From contig NZ_JAFCLP010000031.1 of assembly GCF_018129405.1 (NCBI RefSeq), positions 1-63,736 on the forward strand: a stretch of DNA of 63,736 bases, in the 5' to 3' direction. The notes below the pieces were generated by a model. That model saw only the letters and a list, made by a program, of their open reading frames with translations. It searched no databases and was not told the origin of the DNA. A program made the translations under genes and the position numbers. This stretch comes from Bradyrhizobium iriomotense (GTDB lineage: Bacteria; Pseudomonadota; Alphaproteobacteria; Rhizobiales; Xanthobacteraceae). Below, in pieces: positions 44,548 to 53,524 of the stretch (position 1 is the first letter of the stretch; each line of letters begins with the position of its first letter).

Positions 44548-45015
44548 TCAATCCTGTGGGCCGCTGGGGTTCCGGGTCTGCCGCAGCGCCTCGCCTGCGG
44601 CCATCGCCGCGGTCATGGCGACATTGAGCGATCGCAGCCCTGCCGCGATCGGGATCACCAGCCGCGCATCGGCGGCCTCGACCACGGCGTCGGTGACGCC
44701 GGCGCTCTCGCGTCCGAATAGCAGGATGTCCGACGTCTGGTAACGAAAATCGCGGTAGTCGGTGGCGGCCTTGGTGGTGAACAGCACCAGCCGGTAGCCA
44801 TGTGCCGCGCGCCACTCCTCGAACTTCGTCCAGGAGTCGTGGCGGGTCATGGTGACTTGGTCGAGGTAATCCATTCCCGCCCGGCGGAAATGTCGGTCGG
44901 AGATCGGGAACCCTGCCGGTTCGATGATATGGGCGGCGATGTCCAGACAGGCGCACAGCCTGAGAATCGTGCCGGTGTTCTGGGGAATGTCGGGCTGGAA
45001 AAGTGCGATCTGCAT
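44548..45015 (-). CDS. trmL: tRNA (cytidine/uridine-34 2'-O)-methyltransferase
   Basis: A 155-residue SPOUT methyltransferase. N-terminal IALFQPDIPQNTGTILRLCACL (~3-24) and the knot region ILLFGRESAGVTD (~92-104) with IPIAAGLRSLNVAMTAAMAAGEALRQ (~115-145) are typical of TrmL, which methylates the wobble ribose of leucine tRNAs. ATG 45015; the open upstream part is discarded because M-Q-I-A-L-F is the usual family start. It ends 10 bases before queE starts, so the tRNA-modification genes share an operon. Confidence 0.93.
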   Translation of the reverse strand: MQIALFQPDIPQNTGTILRLCACLDIAAHIIEPAGFPISDRHFRRAGMDYLDQVTMTRHDSWTKFEEWRAAHGYRLVLFTTKAATDYRDFRYQTSDILLFGRESAGVTDAVVEAADARLVIPIAAGLRSLNVAMTAAMAAGEALRQTRNPSGPQD

Positions 45016-45296
45016 GGGCGGCGGCGGGTGGGTTGTGGGCCGGAAATGTCTCAATAAAACATCGCCCGGCCGGGAATTCGTGCATTGCACGCTTCCCCGC
45101 CGTTAGCGGGCTTGCGCTCGCCCGGCAAGGGTGCCAATAGAACGATTCTGGACTGCTGTTTTCGCCCTGTTTTGGTGGGGACAAGCGAAGTTCTGCCGCC
45201 GCGGGGGGCCGCGGGCGCCGGCAGCGCTGTTCCGGGGACCTTTGGGGGGCTCCTGGAGCGGTTCCACCGGCAGCATGAGAAGAAAGGGTTGGAATC

Positions 45297-45827
45297 GTGA
45301 CGACAGCGTCTTCGGCGGACCATCCGACACGCCGTGATTTCTTATTCGTTGCAACGGGGGCAGCTGCAGCAGTAGGGGGCGCGGCCGCGCTCTGGCCCTT
45401 CATCTCGCAAATGAATCCTGATGCCTCGACCATCGCCGCCGGTGCGCCGATCGAGGTCGATCTCAGCCCGATCGCCGAGGGCCAGGACATCAAGGTGTTC
45501 TGGCGCGGCAAGCCGATCTACATCAGCCACCGCACCAAGAAGCAGATCGACGAGGCGCGCGCCGTCAACGTGGCGAGCCTGCCCGATCCGCAGTCCGACG
45601 AGGCCCGGGTCAAGTCCGGCCACGAGCAGTGGCTGGTCGTGATCGGTATCTGCACCCATCTCGGCTGCATCCCGATCGCTCATGAAGGCAGCTACGACGG
45701 GTTCTTCTGCCCCTGCCATGGTTCGCAGTACGACTCGTCCGGCCGCATCCGCCAGGGGCCCGCGCCCGCGAACCTGCCGGTGCCGCCGTACCAGTTCGTT
45801 TCCGACACCAAAATCCAGATCGGCTGA
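45297..45827 (+). CDS. fbcF: Rieske iron-sulfur subunit of cytochrome bc1
   Basis: A 176-residue Rieske protein (PetA). GTG start at 45297 with AGAAAGGGTTGG upstream. Tat signal with twin Arg [24 protein letters not shown] (~11-34) that stays as membrane anchor. Box 1 CTHLGC (119-124) and box 2 CPCHGSQYD (138-146) bind the 2Fe-2S cluster. It passes electrons from ubiquinol to cytochrome c1. fbcH follows 63 bases on. Confidence 0.97.
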   Translation: MTTASSADHPTRRDFLFVATGAAAAVGGAAALWPFISQMNPDASTIAAGAPIEVDLSPIAEGQDIKVFWRGKPIYISHRTKKQIDEARAVNVASLPDPQSDEARVKSGHEQWLVVIGICTHLGCIPIAHEGSYDGFFCPCHGSQYDSSGRIRQGPAPANLPVPPYQFVSDTKIQIG

Positions 45828-45890
45828 GCTTCGGACCTACGTCCGAAGCCTCGCGCCGTCTCGTCGTAGTTATTTCCTCAGGATCGCATC

Positions 45891-47963
45891 ATGAGCGGAC
45901 CATCCGACTACCAGCCGAGCAATCCGGCCCTGCAATGGATCGAGCGACGTCTGCCGATCTTTGGTCTCATCCATTCCTCCTTCGTCGCCTATCCCACCCC
46001 GCGCAACCTGAACTACTGGTGGACCTTCGGCGCCATCCTCTCCTTCATGCTGGGGCTGCAGATCCTGACCGGCGTGATCCTGGCGATGCACTACACGCCG
46101 AACGCCGATCTCGCCTTCAAGTCGGTCGAGCTGATCGTCCGTGACGTGAACTACGGCTGGCTGCTGCGCAACATGCACGCGGTCGGTGCCTCGATGTTCT
46201 TCGTCGCGGTCTACGTCCACATGTTCCGCGGCCTTTACTACGGGTCGTACAAGGAGCCGCGCGAGGTGCTGTGGATCCTCGGCGTCATCATCTACCTCCT
46301 GATGATGGCGACCGGCTTCATGGGCTACGTGCTTCCCTGGGGCCAGATGAGCTTCTGGGGCGCCACCGTCATCACCAATTTGTTCTCCGCCATTCCCTAT
46401 GTCGGCGAGAGCATCGTGACGCTGCTGTGGGGCGGCTATTCGGTCGGCAACCCGACGCTGAACCGCTTTTTCTCGCTGCACTATCTCTTGCCGTTCCTGA
46501 TCGCGGGCGTCGTCGTGCTCCACGTCTGGGCGCTGCACGTCGCCGGCCAGAACAATCCTGATGGCGTCGAGCCGAAGACCGAAAAGGACACGGTGCCGTT
46601 CACGCCGCACGCGACCATCAAGGACATGTTCGGCGTCGCCTGCTTCATGCTGCTGTACGCCTGGTTCATCTTCTACATGCCGAACTATCTCGGCGACGCC
46701 GACAACTACATCCCGGCGAACCCGGGCGTGACGCCGCCGCACATCGTTCCGGAATGGTATTACCTGCCGTTCTACGCGATCCTGCGCTCGATCCCGAACA
46801 AGCTCGCGGGCGTGATCGCGATGTTCGGGGCGATCATCATCCTGTGCTTCCTGCCCTGGCTCGATGCCGCCAAGACCAGGTCGTCGAAGTACCGTCCGCT
46901 GGCCAAGCAGTTCTTCTGGATCTTCGTCGTCGTCTGCATCCTGCTCGGCTATCTCGGCGCGCAGCCGCCGGAGGGCATCTACGTGATCGCCGGCCGCGTC
47001 CTGACGGTCTGCTACTTCGCCTACTTCCTGATCGTGCTGCCGCTGCTCTCGCGCATCGAGAAGCCGCGGCCGGTGCCGAACTCGATCTCGGACGCGGTGC
47101 TCGCCAAGACCGGCAGCCGTTCGACGCCGATGGTCTCGACCGCGATCGTGCTGGCGCTCGCCGGTTCGCTGTTCGCGGGCTCGATCGACAGCGCGAAGGC
47201 CTCCGAAGGCAGCGATACGCCTCCGGGCAACAAATGGTCGTTCTCCGGCCCTTTCGGTAAGTTCGACCGCGGTGCGCTCCAGCGCGGCCTGAAGGTCTAC
47301 AAGGAGGTCTGCGCCAGCTGCCACGGCCTGTCCTACATCGCCTTCCGCAACCTCGCCGAGCCCGGCGGACCAGGCTATTCCGTGGCGCAGGCGGCCGCCT
47401 TCGCCTCCGAGTACAAGGTCAAGGACGGTCCGAACGATGCCGGCGACATGTTCGAGCGTCCGGGCCGGGCGGCGGACTATTTCCCCTCGCCGTTCCCGAA
47501 CGAGCAGGCTGCCCGCGCGGCGAACGGTGGTGCGGCGCCGCCCGACCTGTCGCTGATCACCAAGGCGCGCTCCTATAAGCGCGGCTTCCCCTGGTTCATC
47601 TTCGACTTCTTTACCCAGTATCAGGAGCAGGGCCCGGATTACGTCGCGGCGGTGCTTCAGGGCTTTGAGGAGAAGGTGCCGGAGGGCGTCACCATCCCGG
47701 AGGGCTCGTACTTCAACAAGTACTTCCCGGGCCATGCCATCAAGATGCCGAAGCCGCTCAGCGACGGGCAGGTGACCTATGACGACGGCTCGCCGACCAC
47801 GGTCGCGCAGTACTCCAAGGACGTCACCACGTTCCTGATGTGGACCGCCGAGCCGCACATGGAAGCGCGCAAGCAGCTCGGTTTCCAGGTGTTTGTGTTC
47901 CTGATCATCTTCGCGTTCATGATGTACTTCACCAAGAAGAAGGTCTGGGCCGACTCGCACTGA
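45891..47963 (+). CDS. fbcH: Cytochrome b / cytochrome c1 fusion
   Basis: A 690-residue precursor holding cytochrome b (~1-410, eight helices; [14 protein letters not shown], heme His pairs, [13 protein letters not shown]) and cytochrome c1 (~430-690). Between them is an internal signal peptide ([25 protein letters not shown]) that should be cut after insertion, releasing two proteins as known in Bradyrhizobium. c1 has the heme site CASCH (474-478), the axial Met region ([14 protein letters not shown]) and a C-terminal anchor ([19 protein letters not shown]). It forms the bc1 complex with fbcF. Confidence 0.98.
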   Translation: MSGPSDYQPSNPALQWIERRLPIFGLIHSSFVAYPTPRNLNYWWTFGAILSFMLGLQILTGVILAMHYTPNADLAFKSVELIVRDVNYGWLLRNMHAVGASMFFVAVYVHMFRGLYYGSYKEPREVLWILGVIIYLLMMATGFMGYVLPWGQMSFWGATVITNLFSAIPYVGESIVTLLWGGYSVGNPTLNRFFSLHYLLPFLIAGVVVLHVWALHVAGQNNPDGVEPKTEKDTVPFTPHATIKDMFGVACFMLLYAWFIFYMPNYLGDADNYIPANPGVTPPHIVPEWYYLPFYAILRSIPNKLAGVIAMFGAIIILCFLPWLDAAKTRSSKYRPLAKQFFWIFVVVCILLGYLGAQPPEGIYVIAGRVLTVCYFAYFLIVLPLLSRIEKPRPVPNSISDAVLAKTGSRSTPMVSTAIVLALAGSLFAGSIDSAKASEGSDTPPGNKWSFSGPFGKFDRGALQRGLKVYKEVCASCHGLSYIAFRNLAEPGGPGYSVAQAAAFASEYKVKDGPNDAGDMFERPGRAADYFPSPFPNEQAARAANGGAAPPDLSLITKARSYKRGFPWFIFDFFTQYQEQGPDYVAAVLQGFEEKVPEGVTIPEGSYFNKYFPGHAIKMPKPLSDGQVTYDDGSPTTVAQYSKDVTTFLMWTAEPHMEARKQLGFQVFVFLIIFAFMMYFTKKKVWADSH

Positions 47964-47984
47964 GCGGCGCGACGGGACGAAATG

Positions 47985-48012
47985 GAAAAGCCCCCGCAAG
48001 GGGGCTTTTTTG
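47985..48012 (+). terminator. Terminator of the fbcFH operon
   Basis: A perfect 7-bp stem AGCCCCC / GGGGGCT (47989-47995 with 48000-48006), loop GCAA, followed by TTTTT. It lies 20 bases past the fbcH stop. Flanking A's pair with the T run. Confidence 0.95.
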
Positions 48013-48110
48013 TTGGACACGAGCGTGTGTTGCTTGGCGCGATTGCCTATCGCCCTCTCACCGGCCAAAATACCCTCAACCGCTCCCCCAGAAACTCATC
48101 GGAGGACACC

Positions 48111-48785
48111 ATGGGAACCACCATCACCTTCAAGCGCCCGGATGGCAAGGACGCCTCGGGCTATCTCGCCAATGCGGCGCGCGGCAACGCGCCGGGGGTG
48201 GTCGTGATCCAGGAATGGTGGGGCCTGTCGGACCAGATCAAGGGCCTGTGCGACCGCTTCGCGCTCGCCGGCTTCGATGCGCTGGCGCCCGATCTCTACA
48301 AGGGCAAGGTGGTGCCGTATCACGACACGGATTCCGCCAACAAGGAGATGAACTCGCTCGATTTCATGGACGCCACCACGCAGACCGTGCGCGGCGCCAC
48401 GCAGTACCTGTCGCGCAACGGCGCCAAGGTCGGGCTAACCGGCTTCTGCCTCGGCGGCGCCGTGACCATCATCGGCGCGACCAAGATCCCGGAGCTCGCC
48501 GCCGGCGTCGTATTCTACGGCATCCCGCCGGAGCAGGCGGCCAAGCCCGCCGACGTCAAGATCCCGCTCCAGGCCCATTTCGCCAACAAGGACGATTGGT
48601 GCACGCCGGAGCTGGTGGGCGGCTTCGAAAAGGCCATGAAGGCCGCCGGCAAGTCGCTGGAGCTGTTCCGCTATGACGCCGGGCACGCCTTCGTCAACGA
48701 GCAGCGCCAGGACGTGCATGACCGCGAAGCCGCCGAGCTCGCCTGGGGCCGGGCGACGGAGTTTTTCCGGAAGCATTTGGGGTAG
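48111..48785 (+). CDS. Dienelactone hydrolase family protein
   Basis: A 224-residue alpha/beta hydrolase. Nucleophile Cys113 in GFCLGGA; oxyanion and acid/base residues in FANKDDW (~163) and DAGHAFVNE (~190). QEWWGL (~36) is a family mark. Start ATG 48111 after GGAGGACACC. Known members open dienelactones in chlorocatechol breakdown, but most genomic paralogs have other esterase roles, and no catechol genes are near. Its own transcription unit, after the fbcFH terminator. Confidence 0.92.
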   Translation: MGTTITFKRPDGKDASGYLANAARGNAPGVVVIQEWWGLSDQIKGLCDRFALAGFDALAPDLYKGKVVPYHDTDSANKEMNSLDFMDATTQTVRGATQYLSRNGAKVGLTGFCLGGAVTIIGATKIPELAAGVVFYGIPPEQAAKPADVKIPLQAHFANKDDWCTPELVGGFEKAMKAAGKSLELFRYDAGHAFVNEQRQDVHDREAAELAWGRATEFFRKHLG

Positions 48786-48791
48786 GGCAGC

Positions 48792-48872
48792 CCGTAGCCC
48801 GGATGAGCGAAGCGATATCCGGGAAACCTCTGAAGAAAGACCCGGATGTCGCTTCGCTCATCCGGGCTACGG
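48792..48872. repeat. Palindromic repeat, 'gtagcccggatg' type
   Basis: The ends ccgtagcccggatgagcgaa and its complement ttcgctcatccgggctacgg are perfectly inverted. Second copy of the type at 6551-6641. Confidence 0.85.
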
Positions 48873-48923
48873 CACCGGCGCCACCCTTGACGCCGCCCCC
48901 GGGCCATGGTGAGTATCGCCCCC

Positions 48924-48971
48924 ATGAGCACCGCCGTCCGCCCAGCCCGTCTTTGGTGGCGCACCTCCTGA
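48924..48971 (+). CDS. trpL: trp leader peptide
   Basis: A 15-codon ORF, MSTAVRPARLWWRTS, ends at TGA 48969-48971. Two consecutive Trp codons (48954-48959) sit near its end, as in rhizobial TrpL peptides. It lies 128 bases upstream of the trpE(G) start. Stalling at Trp codons when charged tRNA-Trp is low would favour read-through into trpE(G). A TGG pair in such a short ORF before trpE is hard to explain otherwise. Confidence 0.85.
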   Translation: MSTAVRPARLWWRTS

Positions 48972-49045
48972 CGAGGTGGCCGGTGCGATTTCTTTTCCCA
49001 AAATCGTCGAAGGTCGCCAGCACAGCGCGGCGGCCTAATCGTTTG
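48960..49045 (+). promoter_or_regulatory. trp attenuator leader hairpins
   Basis: Two local stems are visible. One is CGCACC (48960-48965) with GGTGCG (48982-48987), followed by ATTTCTTTT. The other is AGGTCGCC (49011-49018) with GGCGGCCT (49029-49036, one G-T pair), followed by AATCGTTTGT. Which one terminates and which competes cannot be settled by eye. Their position after the Trp codons fits an attenuator that also could release a leader RNA. Confidence 0.65.
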
Positions 49046-49098
49046 TCCTGTGTGGCGTTCCCTCGGCAAGTCTCGTAAGAGGACCCCAAGAGGATCAC

Positions 49099-51264
49099 AT
49101 GAACAGGACAGTCTTTGCCCTCCCGGCCAGAAGTGAGTACGCGACCCGCGCGGGTCTCGCGATCACCCGCGCGGCGGAGCAATTTACCGGCGGCGCCAAC
49201 AGGCTCGACGATCTTGTGAGCCTGCTCGACCGCCGCCGCGGCGTGGTGCTGTCCTCGGGCACGACCGTGCCCGGCCGCTACGAGAGCTTTGACCTCGGCT
49301 TTTCCGATCCGCCGCTCAAGCTCGAGACCACCGGCGTCAATTTCAAGCTGGAAGCGCTGAACGCGCGCGGGGAGGTGCTGATCGCCTTCCTCGGCGACGT
49401 CCTGCGCGAGCCCTGTGTGGTGATCTCCGAGAAGACGGCGACGCGCCTTGCCGGTCACATCATCCGCGGCGATGCCCCGGTCGAGGAGGACCAGCGCACC
49501 CGCCGCGCCAGCGTGATGTCGCTGGTGCGCGATATCATTGCCGCCTTCTCCGCCAACGACGACGGCCTGCTCGGCCTGTTTGGCGCCTTCGCCTACGACC
49601 TCGTCTTCCAGATCGAGGACCTCGTGCAGAAGCGTCCGCGCGAGCAAGACCAGCGCGACATTGTGCTGTACGTGCCCGATCGCCTGCTGGCCTATGACCG
49701 CGCCACCGGCCGCGGCGTGGTGCTCTCCTACGACTTCGCCTGGAAGGGCAAGTCCACCGAGGGCCTGCCGCGCGAGACCGCCGACAGCCCGTACCTCAAG
49801 ACGCCGCGCCAGGGCTTTGCCGATCACGCCCCCGGCGAATATCAGGCCACCGTCGAGACCGCGCGCGCAGCTTTTGCCCGCGGCGATCTGTTCGAGGCCG
49901 TGCCCGGCCAACTGTTCGCCGAGCCCTGCGACCGTTCGCCGGCCGAAGTGTTCCAGCGGCTCTGCGTCATCAACCCGTCGCCTTATGGCGCGCTGATGAA
50001 TCTCGGGGACGGCGAGTTTCTCGTCTCGGCTTCGCCCGAAATGTTCGTGCGCTCGGACGGCCGCCGCGTCGAGACCTGCCCGATCTCGGGCACGATCGCG
50101 CGCGGCACCGACGCGATCGGCGATGCCGAGCAAATCCGCCAGCTCCTGAACTCGGAGAAGGACGAGTTCGAGCTCAACATGTGCACCGACGTCGATCGCA
50201 ACGACAAGGCGCGCGTCTGCGTGCCCGGCACGATCAAGGTCTTGGCGCGCCGCCAGATCGAGACCTATTCAAAGCTGTTCCACACCGTCGATCACGTCGA
50301 GGGCATGCTGCGCCCCGGCTTCGACGCGCTCGATGCCTTCCTCACCCATGCCTGGGCCGTCACCGTCACCGGCGCGCCCAAGCTGTGGGCGATGCAGTTC
50401 GTCGAGGACCACGAGCGCTCGCCGCGGCGCTGGTATGCCGGTGCGATCGGCGCAGTGAATTTCGACGGCAGCATCAACACCGGCCTCACCATCCGCACCA
50501 TCCGCATGAAGGATGGCCTCGCCGAAGTGCGCGTCGGCGCCACCTGCCTGTTCGATTCCGATCCCGCTGCGGAAGACCGCGAGTGCCAGGTCAAGGCGGC
50601 TGCCCTGTTCCAGGCGCTGCGCGGCGATCCGCCGAAGCCGCTCTCGACCTTTGCACCTGATGCCACCGGCTCGGGCAAACAGGTGCTGCTGATCGACCAC
50701 GACGACAGCTTCGTGCACATGCTCGCCGACTATTTCCGCCAGGTCGGTGCTAGCGTCACCGTGGTCCGCTATGTGCATGCGCTCGACATGCTCAAGCAGA
50801 AGAGGTGGGACTTGCTGGTGCTGTCGCCCGGCCCCGGGCGCCCTGAGGATTTCGGGATCAAGAAAACCATTGATGCGGCGCTGGAGAAGAAGCTGCCGGT
50901 GTTCGGCGTCTGCCTAGGCGTGCAGGCGATCGGCGAATATTTCGGCGGCGAACTCGGCCAGCTCACCCATCCCGCCCACGGCCGGCCCTCGCGGGTCCAG
51001 GTGCGCGGCGGGCGGCTGATGCGCAACCTGCCGAACGAGATCGTCATCGGACGCTATCACTCGCTCTTTGTCGAGCGTGACAGCATGCCGGAGGTGCTAA
51101 ACGTCACCGCCAGCACCGAGGACGGCGTCGCCATGGCGCTGGAGCACAAGACCCTGCCAGTCGCCGGCGTGCAATTCCACCCGGAATCGCTGATGTCGCT
51201 CGGCGGCGAGGTGGGGTTGCGTATTGTCGAAAACGCGTTCCGGCTGGATGCGCCGGTCAATTGA
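49099..51264 (+). CDS. trpE(G): Fused anthranilate synthase (TrpE-TrpG)
   Basis: A 721-residue fusion. TrpE part ~1-510: SPEMFVRSDGRRVETCPISGT (chorismate-binding) and EKDEFELNMCTDVDRND. TrpG part ~528-721: a class I amidotransferase with nucleophile Cys in GVCLGVQAIG (~605) and HPES (~696). It makes anthranilate from chorismate and glutamine, first step of tryptophan synthesis. Start after AAGAGGATCAC. It stands alone, as in other rhizobia where the other trp genes are elsewhere, and is preceded by trpL. Confidence 0.97.
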   Translation: MNRTVFALPARSEYATRAGLAITRAAEQFTGGANRLDDLVSLLDRRRGVVLSSGTTVPGRYESFDLGFSDPPLKLETTGVNFKLEALNARGEVLIAFLGDVLREPCVVISEKTATRLAGHIIRGDAPVEEDQRTRRASVMSLVRDIIAAFSANDDGLLGLFGAFAYDLVFQIEDLVQKRPREQDQRDIVLYVPDRLLAYDRATGRGVVLSYDFAWKGKSTEGLPRETADSPYLKTPRQGFADHAPGEYQATVETARAAFARGDLFEAVPGQLFAEPCDRSPAEVFQRLCVINPSPYGALMNLGDGEFLVSASPEMFVRSDGRRVETCPISGTIARGTDAIGDAEQIRQLLNSEKDEFELNMCTDVDRNDKARVCVPGTIKVLARRQIETYSKLFHTVDHVEGMLRPGFDALDAFLTHAWAVTVTGAPKLWAMQFVEDHERSPRRWYAGAIGAVNFDGSINTGLTIRTIRMKDGLAEVRVGATCLFDSDPAAEDRECQVKAAALFQALRGDPPKPLSTFAPDATGSGKQVLLIDHDDSFVHMLADYFRQVGASVTVVRYVHALDMLKQKRWDLLVLSPGPGRPEDFGIKKTIDAALEKKLPVFGVCLGVQAIGEYFGGELGQLTHPAHGRPSRVQVRGGRLMRNLPNEIVIGRYHSLFVERDSMPEVLNVTASTEDGVAMALEHKTLPVAGVQFHPESLMSLGGEVGLRIVENAFRLDAPVN

Positions 51265-51273
51265 GAGGCACGA

Positions 51274-51813
51274 ATGACCTTCGACCACGACATCAAGGCG
51301 AGCGTCCGGACCATCCCCGACTATCCCAAGCCGGGGATCATGTTCCGCGACATCACCACCTTGCTTGCCGACGCGCGCGCGTTCCGCCGCGCGGTGGACG
51401 AGCTCGTCAATCCCTGGGCCGGCAACAAGATCGACAAGGTCGCCGGCATGGAGGCACGCGGCTTCATCATCGGCGGCGCGGTGGCGCATCAGCTCTCGGC
51501 CGGCTTCGTGCCGATCCGCAAGAAAGGCAAGCTGCCGCACACCACCGTGCGCATCGCCTATTCGCTCGAATACGGTATCGACGAGATGGAGATGCATGTC
51601 GACGCGATCCAGCCCGGCGAGCGCGTGATCCTGGTCGACGACCTCATCGCCACCGGCGGCACCGCCGAGGGCGCGGTGAAGCTGCTGCGCCAGATCGGTG
51701 CCAACGTGGTCGCCGCCTGCTTCATCATCGACCTGCCCGAGCTCGGCGGCGCCGCCAAGCTGCGCGCCATGGACGTCCCGGTGCGCACGCTGATGACGTT
51801 CGAGGGGCACTGA
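51274..51813 (+). CDS. apt: Adenine phosphoribosyltransferase
   Basis: A 179-residue APRT recycling adenine to AMP with PRPP. It has the N-terminal [18 protein letters not shown] (~14-31), the [10 protein letters not shown] loop (~66-75) and the PRPP motif [14 protein letters not shown] (~119-132). ATG at 51274, 9 bases after the trpE(G) stop; GAGAGGCACGA is its ribosome site, so it may be co-transcribed. The gap to the convergent ATPase gene is 18 bases. Confidence 0.96.
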   Translation: MTFDHDIKASVRTIPDYPKPGIMFRDITTLLADARAFRRAVDELVNPWAGNKIDKVAGMEARGFIIGGAVAHQLSAGFVPIRKKGKLPHTTVRIAYSLEYGIDEMEMHVDAIQPGERVILVDDLIATGGTAEGAVKLLRQIGANVVAACFIIDLPELGGAAKLRAMDVPVRTLMTFEGH

Positions 51814-51831
51814 GCGGCCGATCGTTTCGGT

Positions 51832-52500
51832 CTACGACCGCTGCAGGATCAGGCTGAGCTCCAGCTCCCGGAACGCGAGGTAATTGCGCCGGGTCCACTG
51901 GTGCAGCTCGGTGGAGTGGTCCTTCTCCTGACGCAGATAGCCGGTGAAGGAGAAGTTCAGCCGGTCGATATAGGTCTTCAGGAAGCCCGGCAGCGCGGGC
52001 AGGCGGAACAGCCGGCCGGTCGCCATTGCAGGCGGCAGCTCGCCGCGCACGACATATTCATTGTCCACCGTGATCAGGTTCATCCGCGGGATCTGCCCGC
52101 GCAGCATCTCGTGGGCGCGGGCCGAGACACGGTCGGTGTCGGCGACGAACAGGATCTGGGGCGCGACATGGCGGCGCGCCGCTTCCTTGAGCAGGCCGAT
52201 CTCCTCGGTCATCTTGAAGAACTCGTCGAAGGCGTGGAAGCCGAGGTCGATCACCTTGGCGAGCCCATCGTCGACGATGACGCGGTCCATCAGCTGCATC
52301 TTGCCGTAGGTGTCGATCACGTCGGCGGTCTCCGTGATCTTCGGCAAATAATCCAGCAGCGACGGCTCCTTCAGATTGACGTCGAAGGCCGCGACGTTGC
52401 CGTTCTTGAGCAGCAGGAATTCGCTCAGAAGCCGCGCCAGCAGGGTCTTGCCGACCTGCGGGCGGGGCGAGCAGATGATGTAGACCGGGGTCGCGGACAT
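51832..52500 (-). CDS. ParA/MinD-like ATPase 1
   Basis: A 222-residue P-loop protein. The N-terminal VYIICSPRPQVGKTLLARLL (~6-25) is a Walker A without the signature Lys of KGGxGKT. FDVNLKEPSLLDYLP (~40-54) resembles the ParA switch I region, and LFVADTDRVSARAHEML the later strand. Its partner gene lies 62 bases upstream on the same strand. No ParB or parS-like repeat is seen. It may position or load some cellular cargo. Family placement moderate, function unknown. Confidence 0.75.
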   Translation of the reverse strand: MSATPVYIICSPRPQVGKTLLARLLSEFLLLKNGNVAAFDVNLKEPSLLDYLPKITETADVIDTYGKMQLMDRVIVDDGLAKVIDLGFHAFDEFFKMTEEIGLLKEAARRHVAPQILFVADTDRVSARAHEMLRGQIPRMNLITVDNEYVVRGELPPAMATGRLFRLPALPGFLKTYIDRLNFSFTGYLRQEKDHSTELHQWTRRNYLAFRELELSLILQRS

Positions 52501-52562
52501 TGCAGGCTATTATTTGAGCGAACTTGTCGCCCAATCCAGCCGTATCCGTCCGGGGTCCGCAA

Positions 52563-53315
52563 CTATTTTTCGCTGTTGCGGCTCGCCGGCTTCGAACCGA
52601 CGATGTCGGTCAGCCGGATGCGGTCGAATTCGCTCCAGACATTGGCCAGCCAGTGCCGGACATAGCCGCGCAGCACGAACGAATAGTTCGCGGCCTCGTC
52701 GCTGATGCCCTTGTTGGCGACGAATTTCAGGAACGGGACGGAGGACACCTCGACCTGCTCATAGGCCATTTCGTTGAGCTTGGGGATGGTGAGCTCGGTC
52801 GCGTCCTTGATGCGGTGAAAGTAGGAATTGTAGGTCGACTGGTCCCACTGGAAGAACTGGGTGTCGTTGATGAAGTTCTTGACCAGGAAATATTTCGCGC
52901 CGGTCATGAAGCCCGCGGTCTCGGCGATCTCCTCCAGCGAGGCGATCGAGGGTCCCAGGATATGGAACACGGCAAAGGTGATCTGGCCGGCCTTGGCGGC
53001 GTCGAGGAAGCCGATGTCGCGCAGCGAAGCCAGCGCCGGCGAGAGCAGGCCGGCGCGGACGTCGATGACGGTGACCGAAGGGCTGACCGCGTTGAGCGTG
53101 TCGAAGATCTTCATCTGGTCGGCCGTCGTCGTCATGTCGACGATCTCGGTGATGTCCGGGTGGAAGCGTTTCAGGGTTCCGCGCGGCGACTCCGTGTCGA
53201 ACGCACGGGTCGGCACGTTATTGGCTGAGAAATAATCGAGCAGGGTGCGCGATACCGTGGTCTTGCCGACCCCGCCCTTGTCCGCGCCCACCACAACCAC
53301 TGCTGGCTTTGCCAT
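52563..53315 (-). CDS. ParA/MinD-like ATPase 2
   Basis: A 250-residue protein with the deviant Walker A of ParA/MinD, VVVVGADKGGVGKTTVSRTLL (~6-25, with the signature Lys). FDTESPRGTLKRFHPD (~39-54) and TVIDVRAGLL (~80-89) match switch regions. ATG 53315. It precedes ATPase 1 and both probably form one operon. The second half shows no membrane-targeting helix. It might form heterodimers with its neighbour. Function unknown. Confidence 0.8.
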   Translation of the reverse strand: MAKPAVVVVGADKGGVGKTTVSRTLLDYFSANNVPTRAFDTESPRGTLKRFHPDITEIVDMTTTADQMKIFDTLNAVSPSVTVIDVRAGLLSPALASLRDIGFLDAAKAGQITFAVFHILGPSIASLEEIAETAGFMTGAKYFLVKNFINDTQFFQWDQSTYNSYFHRIKDATELTIPKLNEMAYEQVEVSSVPFLKFVANKGISDEAANYSFVLRGYVRHWLANVWSEFDRIRLTDIVGSKPASRNSEK

Positions 53316-53524
53316 TGCTGTCCCCTAACGCGCGCCCCCGATCGCGAGGTCGCAATCGGCCGGGCCCCAAATCGATGTCCCAAAAGACGTCCCAAGTCTG
53401 CTGTTGGGCGCGAACATGGCAGAAACAAGGGAGAATTCAATTCCTTGCGCCCCGGTTGCGGCAATTCCCGAGGATTTTCCCGATCGGTGTCAAACCCGCA
53501 ACGAACCGCGGTCGATCGCGTGGC

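Noticed and set aside
45870-48068. 732-codon frame opposite fbcH
   Set aside because: It mirrors the conserved cytochrome gene; composition is Arg/His/Asp-rich and has no ribosome site.
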